DNA of 64,000 nt from Pyrenochaeta sp. MPI-SDFR-AT-0127 (GCA_020747015.1 JAGTJM010000032.1:248001-312000), one strand, 5' to 3'. Positions 36,689 through 49,257 are shown, counted from the first letter of the stretch. Notes: generated by a model not told the origin, from the letters alone. Translations and numbers: made by a program.

Positions 36689-36953
36689 ACGCTGCTCGAC
36701 TGCATATATCTGTTGTAGATGAAGAGAAAAGGCAGCATGGTTGTGATCCATCAGGGTTAACATAAAGAAGCAGGAAGCCACCATACAAGCTCCTCAAATC
36801 TTTATCACTTGCTTCCATCAACCCTCCACACGGCAATACACATTTGTAAGACGTAGAGCATAGACTACCTGTAATAGACTCTTGATTCATAGATTTTGAG
36901 CTCCAAGTTTTTCTCGTTATAGACGGATTCCATCATCACACTCAGACACCAAC

Positions 36954-39900
36954 ATGAAGTCTCAGCCCCAGGAGCCTGAGCCGATCGCCATTGTTGGTAT
37001 AGGTGAGTTTCTTTCCCCCTCTCCCCTTTACCAATTTCACAGAGAAACTAAAAGCGGTTGACGTGGAATAGGGTGTCGCTTGCCGGGTGGTGTTCGCGAC
37101 GTACCCGGACTCTGGGAATTCCTTAAGGATCAAAAGGATGTTTGGAAAGAGTTTGACGAGCCACGCTTCTCCGCCAAGGGCTTCTATCATCCAAACAATG
37201 ATCGTCCAGGAACTGCAGTCGCCAGTCACGGATTTCTCCTGGACGAGGATCCATTACTCTTCGACCCTGCCTTTTTCGGCATCACAGATACCGAAACAGA
37301 GACTCTGGACGCTGCGCAACGCAAGCTTCTGGAATGCACTTATGAAGCCTTTGAAAACGCCGGTGACACTTGGCAAAGTGTCTCGGGTTCCAGGACAGGT
37401 GTGTTTGTTGGTGACATTTGCTTCGACAACTACTTGACGCAGACACGTGATTGGGACTACAGCGGCAAATACTCCGCCACCGGTTCATTTCCAAATATGC
37501 TGGCCAATCGACTTCATTATATCTTCAACCTCAAGGGACCAAGTCTCCTCATCAACAGTGCGTGCACGTCAGCCATGTACGCCCTCCATCTGGCTATCAC
37601 TTCGATGCGCAATGGAGATTGTGATTCGGCCATTGTGGCCGGATCCAACTGGATCATGGATCCAAACTGTCATATCGCCATGGGCAAATTAGGTGCTTTA
37701 TCTCCCACCTCGAGAAGTCACACATTTGATGCATCAGCCGATGGTTACGCCCGAGGCGAAGGCTTTGCCGCCCTGTATTTGAAGACACCTGCTCGAGCCA
37801 TGAAAGATGCGTCTCCCATCCGTGGTCTAATCATGGGGTCGGCTATCAACGCCAATGGCCGCACAAAGGGGATTACAAACCCGAGTGGGCCGGCACAGGA
37901 GATAGTAATCCGCGAAGCGTGAGTTTCTCTGTCACAACATTGATCTTCCCTTTTCTAAGGTATCTGATGGCGATCCAGATATAAGAATGCAGGTCTCGAT
38001 CCTTCGGAAACAACTTTGCTGGAGTGTCACGGCACTGGAACACGTGTGGGAGATCCGATCGAAGTGCATGCTGCTGGCAATGTCTTTGGACCTTCTAGGC
38101 CAGATTCATTCGAGGACCGTCTCATAGTTGGGTCTGTGAAGACCAACATGGGCCACTTAGGGGGTGCATGTGCACTTCCTGGTATCCTCAAAGTCGTAGC
38201 TGCTCTCGAGGCTGGAGAAATCCCGCCCACCCTTGGGTACAAGGAGGCCAACCCCCGCATCGACTTTGATGGCGCCAAAGCTAGAGTCAACACGGACGTT
38301 GAGCCTTGGCCTAAGGGCAAGCCAAAGCGAGCCAGTGTCACATCGGCCGGCTTCGGTGGCACCAACGGGCACTGCATTATCGACCATGTCCACAATGTCT
38401 TGCCAAACTATGTCAAGCCTGGTATCTTATCGCTAGAAGAGGCAAATGGTCGCAATAAACAAGCTACCAATGGATGGCATGGCAATGGAATTACCACAAA
38501 TGGCGTCAATGGACATTCTACAAACGGAATAGATAGCATTAATGGTCATTCTACGAATGGGGCCAGCAAGAATGGCCCAAATGGAAGCAAGCACCACGGT
38601 CAGCATTCTCCCATTGTGGAAAAGCCTCATATGTCCAGGGTGGCGAATGCAGGCACTCGTCAACACGTTGTCTTCCCATTTTCTGCGCAAAACCAAGTAT
38701 CGCTCAAAGCAAATATGAGCGCTCTGGCTCAGGTCCTTTCTCGGCACTCACTGGCCGATGTTGCCTATACACTCTCCGCCAAGCGGTCTCGTTACATTCA
38801 GCGAGCCTTCTACATTGTAGACAAGAACAACACTCCAGAGGTAGTTGAGCTGGCCCAGACCCCAAAGGTCTTTTCATCTCCACAACCACTTCGCATAGGC
38901 TTTGCTTTCACTGGACAGGGTGCCCAGTGGCACGCCATGGGCGCTGAGCTCTTCCAATATGCCACTTTCTGCAAGACAATTGCGTATCTGGACCAGATTC
39001 TCACCATGCTTCCACACCCTGCTTCGTGGACCATTGAGGATGTTCTTTCTGGGAAATGTGAAAAGGATCTGATCCAAGTACCTGCTGTTTCTCAAACACT
39101 CTGTACAGCGCTTCAAATTGGTCTTGTGGATCTCCTGGCATCGTGGTCGATTCTTCCATCGGCTGTTGTGGGGCACTCTTCTGGAGAAATGGCCGCCGCA
39201 TATGCGGCAGGACGTATCACAGCGGCAGAGGCAATTACAGCAGCTTACTACCGCGGCTATATGGTTTCTTTTAACAAACGAAAAGGTGCTATGCTAGCGG
39301 TAGGCGTCAGCCCTGAGAGGAGTCTCGAGTACATCGAGGAAGCTGGATACGAGGAGAAGGTCAGGATTGCCGCTATAAACTCCCCAGACAGCGTCACATT
39401 GTCAGGAGATGTTGAAGCTGTCGAGAGATTAGCCGAAACAATGAACCAACAAGGTGTCTTCAACAGACTGCTCAAGACAGGCGGACTTGCCTACCACTCT
39501 CACCACATGCTTCCTCTAGGTCACGACTACACAGACGCAGTCAACATTGGGAAGGAGAGCCTCGCGAAGAATGGGATCTCCGGACAAGGACAGAAGTACC
39601 CAAGCATTCCTTGGTTCTCGTCTGTCACCCCCGCTAAAGATATGACCATGTCTGGCCAAGAAGAAATGCCCACAGCTTATTGGAGATCAAATCTGGAGTC
39701 TCCGGTGCGCTTCACGGAGGCTCTTTCCAATCTATTGAACGCAAAGGAACTAGGAATCGGTGCCATAGTCGAAATAGGTCCTCATCCTGCGCTTAAAAGC
39801 CCCATAGGCCAGATTGTCAAAGCCTTGGGGAAGACCGTACCACACGTCGTGTCGCTAAAGAGAGATGAGAACGGCCAAAAGGCAATGGCAGAACTTGCGG

Positions 39901-42900
39901 GCACACTGTTCGCTCTTAATGCGGACGTCGACTTGGTAGCTGTCAATGCTGTTGACGATGATCACGGTGATCTCGTGCACGGTAGCACAGCAATTGATCT
40001 ACCACCTTACCAATACAACTATGGGCCGATCAAGTACCATGAGACCCGAGCGAGCAAGGAATACCGCCTGCGTAAAACTCCTCGTCACGATTTGCTAGGT
40101 TCAAAGATCCCAGGGACAACTAAACTACGTCCGCAATGGCGCAATGTGCTCACGTTGAAGGATCTTCCCTGGTTGGATCACCACAGGGTTCCTCCTCATG
40201 TCCTCCATCCTGGTGCGGCGCATATCGTGATGGCAATGCTGGCTGCCGAACAAGCCTACAAAGACCTTCCTGGTGCCCTCCCAGCAACGGGGATTACCTT
40301 GCGCAATGTGTCTATCAAGAAGACTTTGGTAGTTCCCGAAGATGACCATGGTATTGAAATTGTTCTCAGTATGGAACTTGAGGATGGCGCAACGGCCAAA
40401 TCACCAGGATGGGCTACCTTTTCCATCTCTTCGATAGTCCGCGACACGGAGCAATGGACCGAGCACTGTTCTGGTCTCGCCAAAGTCGAAGTATCCACCT
40501 TCCAGGAAGTTGCTCCCATCGATACTACTATGGATGGTAGAGCGGTAGATGCAGAGACCTGGTACAAGCGCTTTGCTGAAATGGGTCTTCACTTTGGACC
40601 TTCGTTCCAGGGCTACTCGGAAATCCGTGCAGACCCCGTCAAGAACGTGGCTTCGGCCACCCTGGCCTTAAACACAACCAAAAGTTTGTTTCCAGGTGGG
40701 GAGTCAGAGTATCCTATTCACCCCGCCTCTCTCGATCTAGTCATCCGTCTTGGGCTCATGGCCTGCAATGGTGGCCAGGCTGAAACAGGCAGTGTCCAAC
40801 TTCCCATCCACCTGGACCAACTACGGTTCAAGCTAGGTGCGATGCCCAGCCACGAATGGGCTACAGGTCTCGCAAAGGGCGAGCTGCGTGGCCTTCGAGG
40901 AGCCTATGCTCAGCTCCAAATGTTGGGCGACAACGGAGATGTCATACTCGATGTTGATAACATGCGCTTCATCGACCTAGCCAACGATCAGGGATCGTCG
41001 TCCGCCACCAATGGAACAAGCAAAGCTTTCTCCAGTCCATTCAATCGTCTTGTCTGGAGACCCGACATTCGGACCTTAAGCAAGAAACAATTCAGCACTC
41101 TATTCGGTGCGTCCAATGCCAATACCGCACCATACTCTCAGCTCTCGAAGATCTTTGACCTCATGGGCCATGCCAATCCTGATCTTCGAGTGTTGCAGAT
41201 TGGAACTAGTCGTGATATGGGCGCTAGCAAGATAATCTTGAACGCTCTCGTTGGATCGAACGGCATCAAACGATACCGTGAATATCTGTTGACAGATGTT
41301 TCCAATGACCTACTTCCAACATCAAATGCAGAATTTCGCGATGTCAAGAAATCAGTGCTGGATGTTGCGAGGGATCCACTCAAGCAAGGGTGCAAGCCTG
41401 TTTACGACGTTGTCTTGTCAGTTAATGCTATCCATGACTTCCAGGGCGTGGAGCAGGCTCTTCAGAACTGTGGCAAGTTGCTTAGGCCGGGTGGAAAACT
41501 CGTCTTGCTTGAACCGACAGAAAGGAATTGGGAAGAGTCCTTGCTTAAAGCTGGGTTCAGCTCTGGAGCTGAATTGATGTTGAAGGAGAATCACCTGACC
41601 CTCTCCATGGCCACTCATCACAGTGGAGAAAGGCAAGCTGATCGAAGGAAGCCAGAGGTATATCTTCTTCATGGAAGCAAAGGAGCACCGGCACTACTGA
41701 GTCGTCTCGCCAAAGAATTCGAACAGCGCGGACTGACGACCAAGACTATTCCCTTCGAAGATGCCCTGTCCCTCGCGTCATCGGCACGTGTGGTTGCATT
41801 CTTGGACAATGAAAACCTTCTTCTTGGCGCAAACCAGCATCGTATCGAGCTTTTCCAGCACCTTGCCGCTAATACTACCAGCATGGTGTGGCTTACATCA
41901 TCTGGTATGGTAAAGGGTCGCAGTCCGGATGCAGCGTTTGCCTCGGGTCTCTTGCGGACATTGGGCTCCGAGAACCCTGCTGGGCAATTTCTCTCTATTG
42001 ATGTTGATGCCGATGACTTCGCCTTATCTAGCGAAGACATTGTCGAGCTGGCACGCTCTGTGGTCGACCAAGAGCTTGCTCTCCACGCTGATAGTGGAGA
42101 CAATGAAGTGAACCGTGAATTCACATGGCAAGACGGCTCCCTGTGGGTTAGCCGAATTGTTCCTGATGGTAATCTCCAAGGATACGCCGATGCAGTGACC
42201 GCGCCCGACGACAACGAACTTGAGCTTGTCCCCCTGAGCACTCAGGGCCCAGTCCGAGCGGTGTTTGGAACCCCGGGTATCCTCAGCTCCTTGTATTTCC
42301 AGCCATATCTGGAGCTTCTGAAGCCACTGCCAAAAGACTGGATTGAGCTCAAAGTGCTTGCTGTCGGTCTCAACTGGAAGGACCTGGGTCTGTGTACCGG
42401 ACGATTTGACCAGAACAATCTTTCCAATGAGTATTGCGGTATCGTGACGAAGAAAGGTTCTAGTGTCAGCAACGTTGATGTTGGCGATCGCGTTTACGGC
42501 ATGGGCAAGGGTCATTTCGGAAACTACACGCGTGTTCCAGCCGTACTTGCGCAGAAGCTGCAGCAGGGCGTGGATCCTATCCAAGCCGCAACCATCCCCT
42601 TGGTATACATGACTGCTGTGTACGCCTTTGAGCATGTCACTCGTGTCAGGAAGGGCCAGAAGGTACTCATACAATCTGCCTCTGGGGGTCTTGGACTAGC
42701 AGCCATCCAACTTGCACGTTCAAAGGGTGCCGAGATCTACGTCACTGCCGGCACGACTGATAAGATTCGCTTCTTGAACGAGCAGATGAACATACCCTCC
42801 AGTCACATCTTCTCGTCGCGTGACATCACAGATGTACAGCGCATGGTTCAAGCAACGCGAAACGGCGGCTTTGATGTTATTCTCAGCAACTCTCAGGGAG

Positions 42901-44549
42901 ATATGCTTTACGATTCTGTCAAGGCATTAGCACCTATGGGCCATCTCGTTGATGTCGGACGCTTGGATGTGACGAGCTCAAAGAACATCGCCCTCGAGCT
43001 GTTCCAGAAGAGCGCTAGCTTCACGTCTTTTGATCTTGGCCTGGTCATTGAGCGCGACGTCAAGTTTGCTGGAGAGCTGATGCGATCAGTGCACGAGCAC
43101 TTCGTTGCTGCCCGCATTGGACCCGTAAACCCAAGCACTGTGTCAGACGTCTCGCAGCTTGACCAAGCGCTACTTCGCTTCTCCAAGGGGACCCATATCG
43201 GAAAGATGGTGATATCCTACACCGACCCCAATTCCGTGATCAAGAAGCAAAAATCCGTCGTCCCTGCGACATTTGATCCAGAGGCTCGTTACGTCTTGGT
43301 CGGGGGGCTGAGTGGCCTCGGACGGTCGATTGTCAGATTCATGAGCGATCGTGGAGCCCGCAACTTCGCCGTGTGGTCTCGAAGTGGTCCAAACAGCTTG
43401 AGTACTGAATCCAAGGCTCTTATTGAGGAATTGGCGGCGAACGGTGTTGTTGTTCAGGCCATCACCTGCGATGTCAGCAAGAGAGACCAGGTTCTACGCG
43501 CCATGGAGCATGCCAACTCTGACCGCCCTGTGCGTGGAGTCTTAAACTTCGCCGTTGCCTATCAGGATATTTCATTTCACAAGATGACAGAGGAGAAGTT
43601 CCATGAAGGTATGGCGGCGAAGGTTCTCGGTACCCGAAACCTCCACGAGGCCACCGCGTCGATGCCTTTGCACTTCTTCTCTATGATTTCCTCTTTTGGA
43701 ACCGTCTATGCGTTCCCCACACAAAGCACATACTTGGCAGCCAACAACTGGCTCGACTACTTTGCGCGCTACCGACGACAAGCTGGATTGCCTGCGTCTA
43801 CAGTCTCATTGGGCTTTATTAGTGATTTGGGTGCACTGACTCAGGATGCAGTCACTGTTAACCTCTTCACACGTACCAAGGGTCAAACCGTCACAGGAAG
43901 CCAAGTCCTCCGTATACTCGAGCCAGCCTTTGTGAGCAAAATCAACCGTGATACCGCTCCTGACCAAGAATGGGCTGGGCACCTAGAGGATCCGCTGTCA
44001 GGCGCCAACATCGTGACCGGTATCGACCCTGTCGTTCTTGCCGCCATGAAGCGGGACGAGGCTAAGGGGGGCAAAGCAAACGTCTCCTCCAGCTCGGCTC
44101 CCAGGTGGTACCACGACGCTCGTGTTTCTGTAATGCTGCGCGCCGTAGATGACGCATGGCGTCACCAAGCCGGCAACGATGCCACAAAGACCCAGGACGA
44201 TAACATGGAGGATAAGTCCCCTACTGCGCAGCTGCGCAGGCAGTTCCAGCTCTCGATCAAAGTGGTCAAGGAGCAAGCAGAAAGCGGCAACAGGACCGAA
44301 TACAACAACACCGTCGCTTTCGTCACTAACGCTATTCAAAAGACTGTTGCGGCCATGCTGTTTATCGATCCCTCAGCCGTGAATGTGTCGGGTACGGTTG
44401 TGGACCATGGAATCGACAGTCTTTTAGCTGCCGAGTTCCGCAACTGGCTGCATGGAGTTTTTGGAAAGAACATTACCATGTTGGATCTGATGGATGCGAG
44501 AACCAAGATCGATACGCTTGCCCAAAAAATTGTAGATGAGGCGGCGTGA
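36954..44549 (+). CDS. Highly reducing iterative type I polyketide synthase
   Basis: Builds a reduced polyketide chain from acyl-CoA units. Three exons (36954-37002, 37072-37918, 37979-44549) give 2,488 residues. Domain order: KS (about 10-420; Cys181 in NSACTSAM, His315 in ECHGTGT, His358 in KTNMGHLGGA), AT (about 600-900; GHSSGE near 697, YHSHHM), DH (about 1000-1290; HHRVPPHVLHPG near 1030 and HPASLD near 1213), a methyltransferase-like region (near 1367, LQIGTSRDMG), ER (about 1720-2040; SASGGLGLAAIQLA), KR (from 2070; LVGGLSGLG and a Tyr near 2216 in STYLAANNWLD) and ACP (GIDSLL near 2442). No thioesterase, reductase or condensation domain follows. An Asn-Gly-rich linker joins KS and AT. 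The KS context and the DH motif differ from the usual, and the methyltransferase looks inactive. The product is unknown. Confidence 0.96.
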
Positions 44550-44906
44550 ATGAGTTCAAGGTTTTCTGTTGTAGATATACTATAGGCTTACGCTAGGAAG
44601 AGCTTACTACGTCGATTGGATTAGGATTAATAATAATCCAAGGATCTCCTATATATAAATTAAGCTGATCGATCTAATCTTAGATAAGATAGAATAAAAT
44701 CTTTTATATAAGATAATTTATAAGCTTATTCCCTTTATAATAATAGTAATAAGCCTAATATTAAGTTATAGATTACTCTTCTCTTGTCAGGACAGCTGAG
44801 AGCTGGCGGCATAGGCTTGAGAGCTGTGCCGTGCGCAAGGCTGAGAACAGTTTGTGCACAAGGTTGAGATCAACCTTGGTTGACGATAAGTACTGTTCTG
44901 TACAGC

Positions 44907-44928
44907 GTGATCAGTAGTCACTGATCAC
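44907..44928. repeat. Perfect 8 bp inverted repeat
   Basis: GTGATCAG and CTGATCAC separated by six bases in the AT-rich region after the PKS. It could fold into a small hairpin. It is about 360 bp past the PKS stop, so a role in transcript ending is only speculative. Confidence 0.5.
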
Positions 44929-45340
44929 TGCTGACCTTTTTGGTTTTGCATGGCGCAGCGGTACAGACCTGCGTCCTGACACTTTTCTTATAGCCTTTAA
45001 GTTAGCTTTTTTAAAGATATTTTTAAAAGAGAGTATTTATATAAGCTTTTAAGGTACTAGGCTAGTCTTAACTAATCTAGAAGCTATATTATTAAAGTTT
45101 AATATATAGTAAGTTATTTTCACTTCTCTTACATAAGTAATAAAACGAAAGGGTAGGGAGAAGAGGAAGCGTTAGGGGCCGGGGCTTATTTTCGGGCCCC
45201 CGAGCTTCAGCAGTCTAACCACAGGGGTATGTGTCCACAAAGTATGTAGATATTAGAAATAGGTAGTTTCAAATATTAGAGGAAGGGATCATACATGATC
45301 TGAAAAACATACTAGGTAGTGAAAATTACAGGTCACGTAC

Positions 45341-45387
45341 GCGGTTGAATAAAGTCGATGTTGTCGCAAGTATAGGTTAAGTTTGCA
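45341..45387. repeat. 47 bp direct repeat, copy 1
   Basis: Matches 51870-51916 at 45 of 47 positions in the same orientation; both differences are G/A transitions. Flanks on either side are unrelated. Confidence 0.85.
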
Positions 45388-46155
45388 CTATATAGTACTA
45401 CCACTGGTGACAATACCCTACAGAAAGGCGGGCAGCTGCCGCCGGAAACAATGGAACTTGTTTCCTAGCTTTGGTCAATGAATTTGGTTAGTCACATATT
45501 TAATTGCCGGCAGGGGGGACTGGTTCTGGGACTGCCGAGCATCGCGGTATCCGCTATAAGCAATGGAAGCATCATTGAGAAACAACATCATGAACACACT
45601 AGCCTCCACTACGGGTGATGAATTACTACGAAACCAAACGTCTAAACATATTCTAATTATCTCACGATCTAATTAATATTAAACAATACAGCCTGCAGCA
45701 CTTGTTTGAGGAGCATCTCAGCATAGCAGATAACAATTAAGTGAAATGTGCTCTCACACAAGCTTTTTCCAGATTTAGTCCTGAGTTACGCAGGGGTGTA
45801 ACATGAGAAATAAGTAATAGCTAAGCAACCCTGAGCTCGCCATGAGTCCACATGATCCAAGTTTAATTGTGCGTAATCCCCTTCCTGAGCAGCACGAAGA
45901 AGGTCTAAAATTGGGCTACGATCAGCTTTTACAGTTATAATAAGATGTCAAGGACTTATTAGCTAGGCCTATTCTCGGGCCACAGTCTTCCGTGGCTTAG
46001 CTCACAAGATTGGACGGACTCAATTAGCATACGGGCTCGTGCAAGCTCGCTAATTGGAGGCACACCTGATGTACGCCGAGAAACGACCAGGGTCCGTAGG
46101 AGGCCTCCAATCAGGCTCTTTGGCACCAAGAATATCTCCAGAGTTTACCTCTCCT

Positions 46156-46361
46156 GAAATCTGTCTCCTTAGAGCTCTTCTCTCTTGGAAGCCGTTCTCT
46201 CCAAGGAGCTTTCTTTTCCTATGAGCCTTTCTCTCCTCAAAGACTTTCTCTACTAGGAGCATATTTCTCCATGGAGCATTTCTCTTCCCAGAGGTCCTCG
46301 CTCCTCGGCGACCTTCTCTTCTCGGAGAAGTTTCTTCGCGGAGCCCATCTCTACTTAGAGT
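46156..46361. repeat. Degenerate minisatellite of short palindromes (about 17 bp unit)
   Basis: About 12 diverged units with the rough consensus TTCTCTCCTNGGAGCCT. Many units contain their own small inverted repeat, for example CTCCAAGGAG, CTCCATGGAG, CTTCTCGGAGAAG and CTCTACTTAGAG. A minus-strand open frame of 137 codons covers it, but the 17 bp period is not a multiple of three, so it does not look like a protein repeat. Confidence 0.7.
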
Positions 46362-46870
46362 ATGACTCACACACAGGTTGTACACACACGTTTTTACAAG
46401 ATACACGGATGTTCTATTATTGCGTCCATCCAATTTTATTACTAATCTTTTAGTGAAATACAATTACGTCCGTTAACAGACTGCATTTACTAACCTACAA
46501 GTCTCTATAGATCTACTTAGTCCTAAAGGGAAATCTACCAGGTCCGCTTTATCAGTGATCCGATCCTCTTTGCGATTACTAAGCGACTGATTATTTCTAG
46601 CACTAGGAATCGCTGCGGTAAAAAGGGAATAGCATGAAAACTCGGGCCAGTTGAATTCTATACAGCAGAAGAAGCACGGCTCATGTCCTAAATGGGCTGA
46701 TCATCTCAAACTGCCTCTGTTATAACTTAGCTCTATCTCAAATAGGCTGCGCTGGTTCAGGCTGAGCCTTGCCTACACCCTTGAAGTCTTTTTAGTAATC
46801 AAGTATATTAGTGAATAGCATTTACTCTAGGTCCAGAATCTATCAACTGCAAACTCAATTTCTCCTTAAG

Positions 46871-47188
46871 ATGAAGGCAGCCAAAGAGTTGCTTGAAAGT
46901 GCACAAATTAATAGGGGTCCCTGACGATCGCGCACCCTTCCCAATCCAAAGCTCTCGACTGTTGAACTCGAATCTCCCAAGGCTGAAATCGCTGTTCTTG
47001 ACGTTCTTAGGACTAAGACAACCAACCCTACTCAAGGGCCCGGTCTTACCAACATCAACCATGACGAGACTACTGAAGTCATTCGTTCCAAGACAGCCGA
47101 TCCTCCTCAGGAGCCTCAGGCCGCCCTCTCCGCACTTCAAGACAGCAGGTATTCCATTCTGAAGAGGCTGGTCACTCTAGAGTATTGA
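46871..47188 (+). pseudogene. Decayed reading frame of unknown origin
   Basis: From an ATG at 46871 one frame runs 106 codons to a TGA at 47186, broken by a single in-frame TGA at 46922. Codon choice and composition look coding (for example STVELESPKAEIAVLDVL), unlike the surrounding AT-rich DNA. I recognise no domain. It may be a fragment of an old gene or a transposon polyprotein. The TGA could derive from CGA by a C-to-T change, as in repeat-induced mutation. Confidence 0.35.
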
Positions 47189-49122
47189 CGCGTCCAACCA
47201 TAGACGGAAACAGCCAATATAGTCCTACCGACGCTAGTCCTGCTCTTGGCAACCCAGGGGAGACCAATGGTCAGAATTACGTGTTCACTAAGCATTCGTA
47301 GGTATAGAACGCTAACTATGCATGTAAGCCCAGGATACCTTGTATAGTCACGTGGTATACCACTAACTAAGTCCATCACTCATATATATAATCCTATTAC
47401 ATTAACAGCTCAGCTATAGACGAGATAATACTTTATTTATCTTCTAGTCCATACAATGCACAGAGAACCCAATTGTTTTGGATGGTTCCTCTGCAGGTGG
47501 TTCTCGCTACGAGTCACCCTACTTCCACGAGTTCGCATCGTCTAATTAGCCTAGATAATCCAATTGAGATTCCTGATGATCCATCACACAACGCAGTCGG
47601 AAGCGCAGACACAGTTCTAATGGTTGCAACGGTCGATACAAGTTTCAAATGCCGGACAGAACCTTATCAGTGTTCTCAGTCTCCATTCGTCCCATGGACA
47701 CAGGCGAATTCGAACATTCTTAGCTAAAAATAAGAATTTTGTGCTTCAATTTTATGGGGTGTTTAGTGATCGTAGGTTCTTCCTTTAAGCTATCCATGGT
47801 AAAACACTATGCTAGGATGACGAGCGTATGAACTAAGGAATTGTAAAAGCGGGTTAATAATAACTGAAGCGCTTAGGATTCTACTTCTCTCGAGGTAGCT
47901 TGGAAGACTATTAATGAATCTACTCTACATGTGGCCAACTTCTGAGACAAAGAAGCAGAGTCCGTTAAATCAGGTCTACCTCAAAAATCCTTTTTGGTAA
48001 GGAGCATCATGATCGACATTGTATTAGAATGGTTTAGGAAGGAGCGTACGATTGGCCTTCGCTGTTGAAATGCTTCGAATAAGAGCTATAGGGAGCGGTA
48101 AGAAACGAAACGAAAGACAAATGCAAGGAAATTTGAGCGAAAAGCAGAACGAGGGACAGCGCAACAGAAAAACTAAGAGAGACTAAGACTCTACACGAAC
48201 AGCAAGCTGGGAGATTCTAATCTTCTCTACCAAAGAATCAAAGGTTCCTGTATCTGCTATCCCCAAATGCTTCCATTTTTCTTCTAACGCACAAACATCT
48301 TTACAGAACTCTTTACTCTCATTCATAAACAATCTAGCTCTTATCTGACTTGAGGTGATCAGAGAGCATTATTCGGAGGCATCCTTGAGTGGCGAGGCTG
48401 TATTCAGGAGTACCTGCAGCGCGAAATGCAGACAAGGTGCTCACAGGTAGTCGGCTGGCCGTGAAACAGGTACCGATTTTGACAAGTGTAGGAGGCGTTG
48501 GGAGCGTTGTCGTAATCGCATATATGACAGTGCCAGCCCTGCCTCACAAGGTCCGCCTTATAGCAGTCAGGATCCGAGCATAGGTTTGAATCGGCAACGT
48601 CGGTGATGGTCCTGTCTACGCCTCACATGGTTTGCCTTCCAGTTCTGGGATTGGTTTGCGCTCGAGGACAATACGCAACGCCAGGCATCAAGACACGATG
48701 CCTGCAACGGTAAACTCTGTACTGGCGGCCGCACATGGTGCAATATAAGAAAGGTGTGGAAGTAGAGTAGCGGTGTAACGTAAAGAGAATTGGAGAGATT
48801 GTGCAAGGATATGAATTGGATGGATACTGGGAGAAGTTTTGACATCTTGAAAGGCGGATCGATCTGAAAGGCTGAGTTCAACTTGCTTCTGATGCCGAAA
48901 GATTTACAGAGAATCGCTCTCTTTTATACGGCCTTTTGTCGCCCACTTTAGCTCTGAACAGTCATGGAATGAATAGATACAGTTCTCCAGCCTAAATGTA
49001 TCTGTCCAATTAGCTTTTGATGCAAACTTGCGGTTCTAAGGATCTCAATCAATCTCGGCGCTTCAAAGAAGCAACCTCGAGGTGACATGATCATTGCCAA
49101 TCATCTAATATTGACGGCCAAT

Positions 49123-49257
49123 CGTGCCGGCGGCGTAGCATAATGAAATTAGGTGGGCGTCTATCACGGCGAAGCCGTTCGACAGCGAGTCATACCATTT
49201 TAGGATTTTGGCCGTGCCGGTGGCACAGCAAAATGCAAGCTCGAAGGCGCCTACGGA
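49123..49257. repeat. Two diverged copies of a 45 bp segment
   Basis: Segments 49123-49167 and 49213-49257 begin CGTGCCGG and agree at roughly two thirds of positions; many differences are transitions. They lie in the 3' flank of the kinase-like gene. Confidence 0.4.

Larger units (their letters stand above)
35643..36953. promoter_or_regulatory. Divergent promoter between MFS and PKS genes
   Basis: 1.3 kb region that must contain both promoters. It holds CCG-N8-CGG sites at 35827-35840 (185 bp from the MFS start) and 36675-36688 (266 bp from the PKS start). A CCG-N6-CGG pair also occurs at 36577-36588. Short open frames here have no support as genes. Confidence 0.6.

Noticed and set aside
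46050..46463. A 137-codon minus-strand frame in the desert
   Set aside because: It mostly reads through the 17 bp minisatellite; the period is not in frame and no domain is visible.
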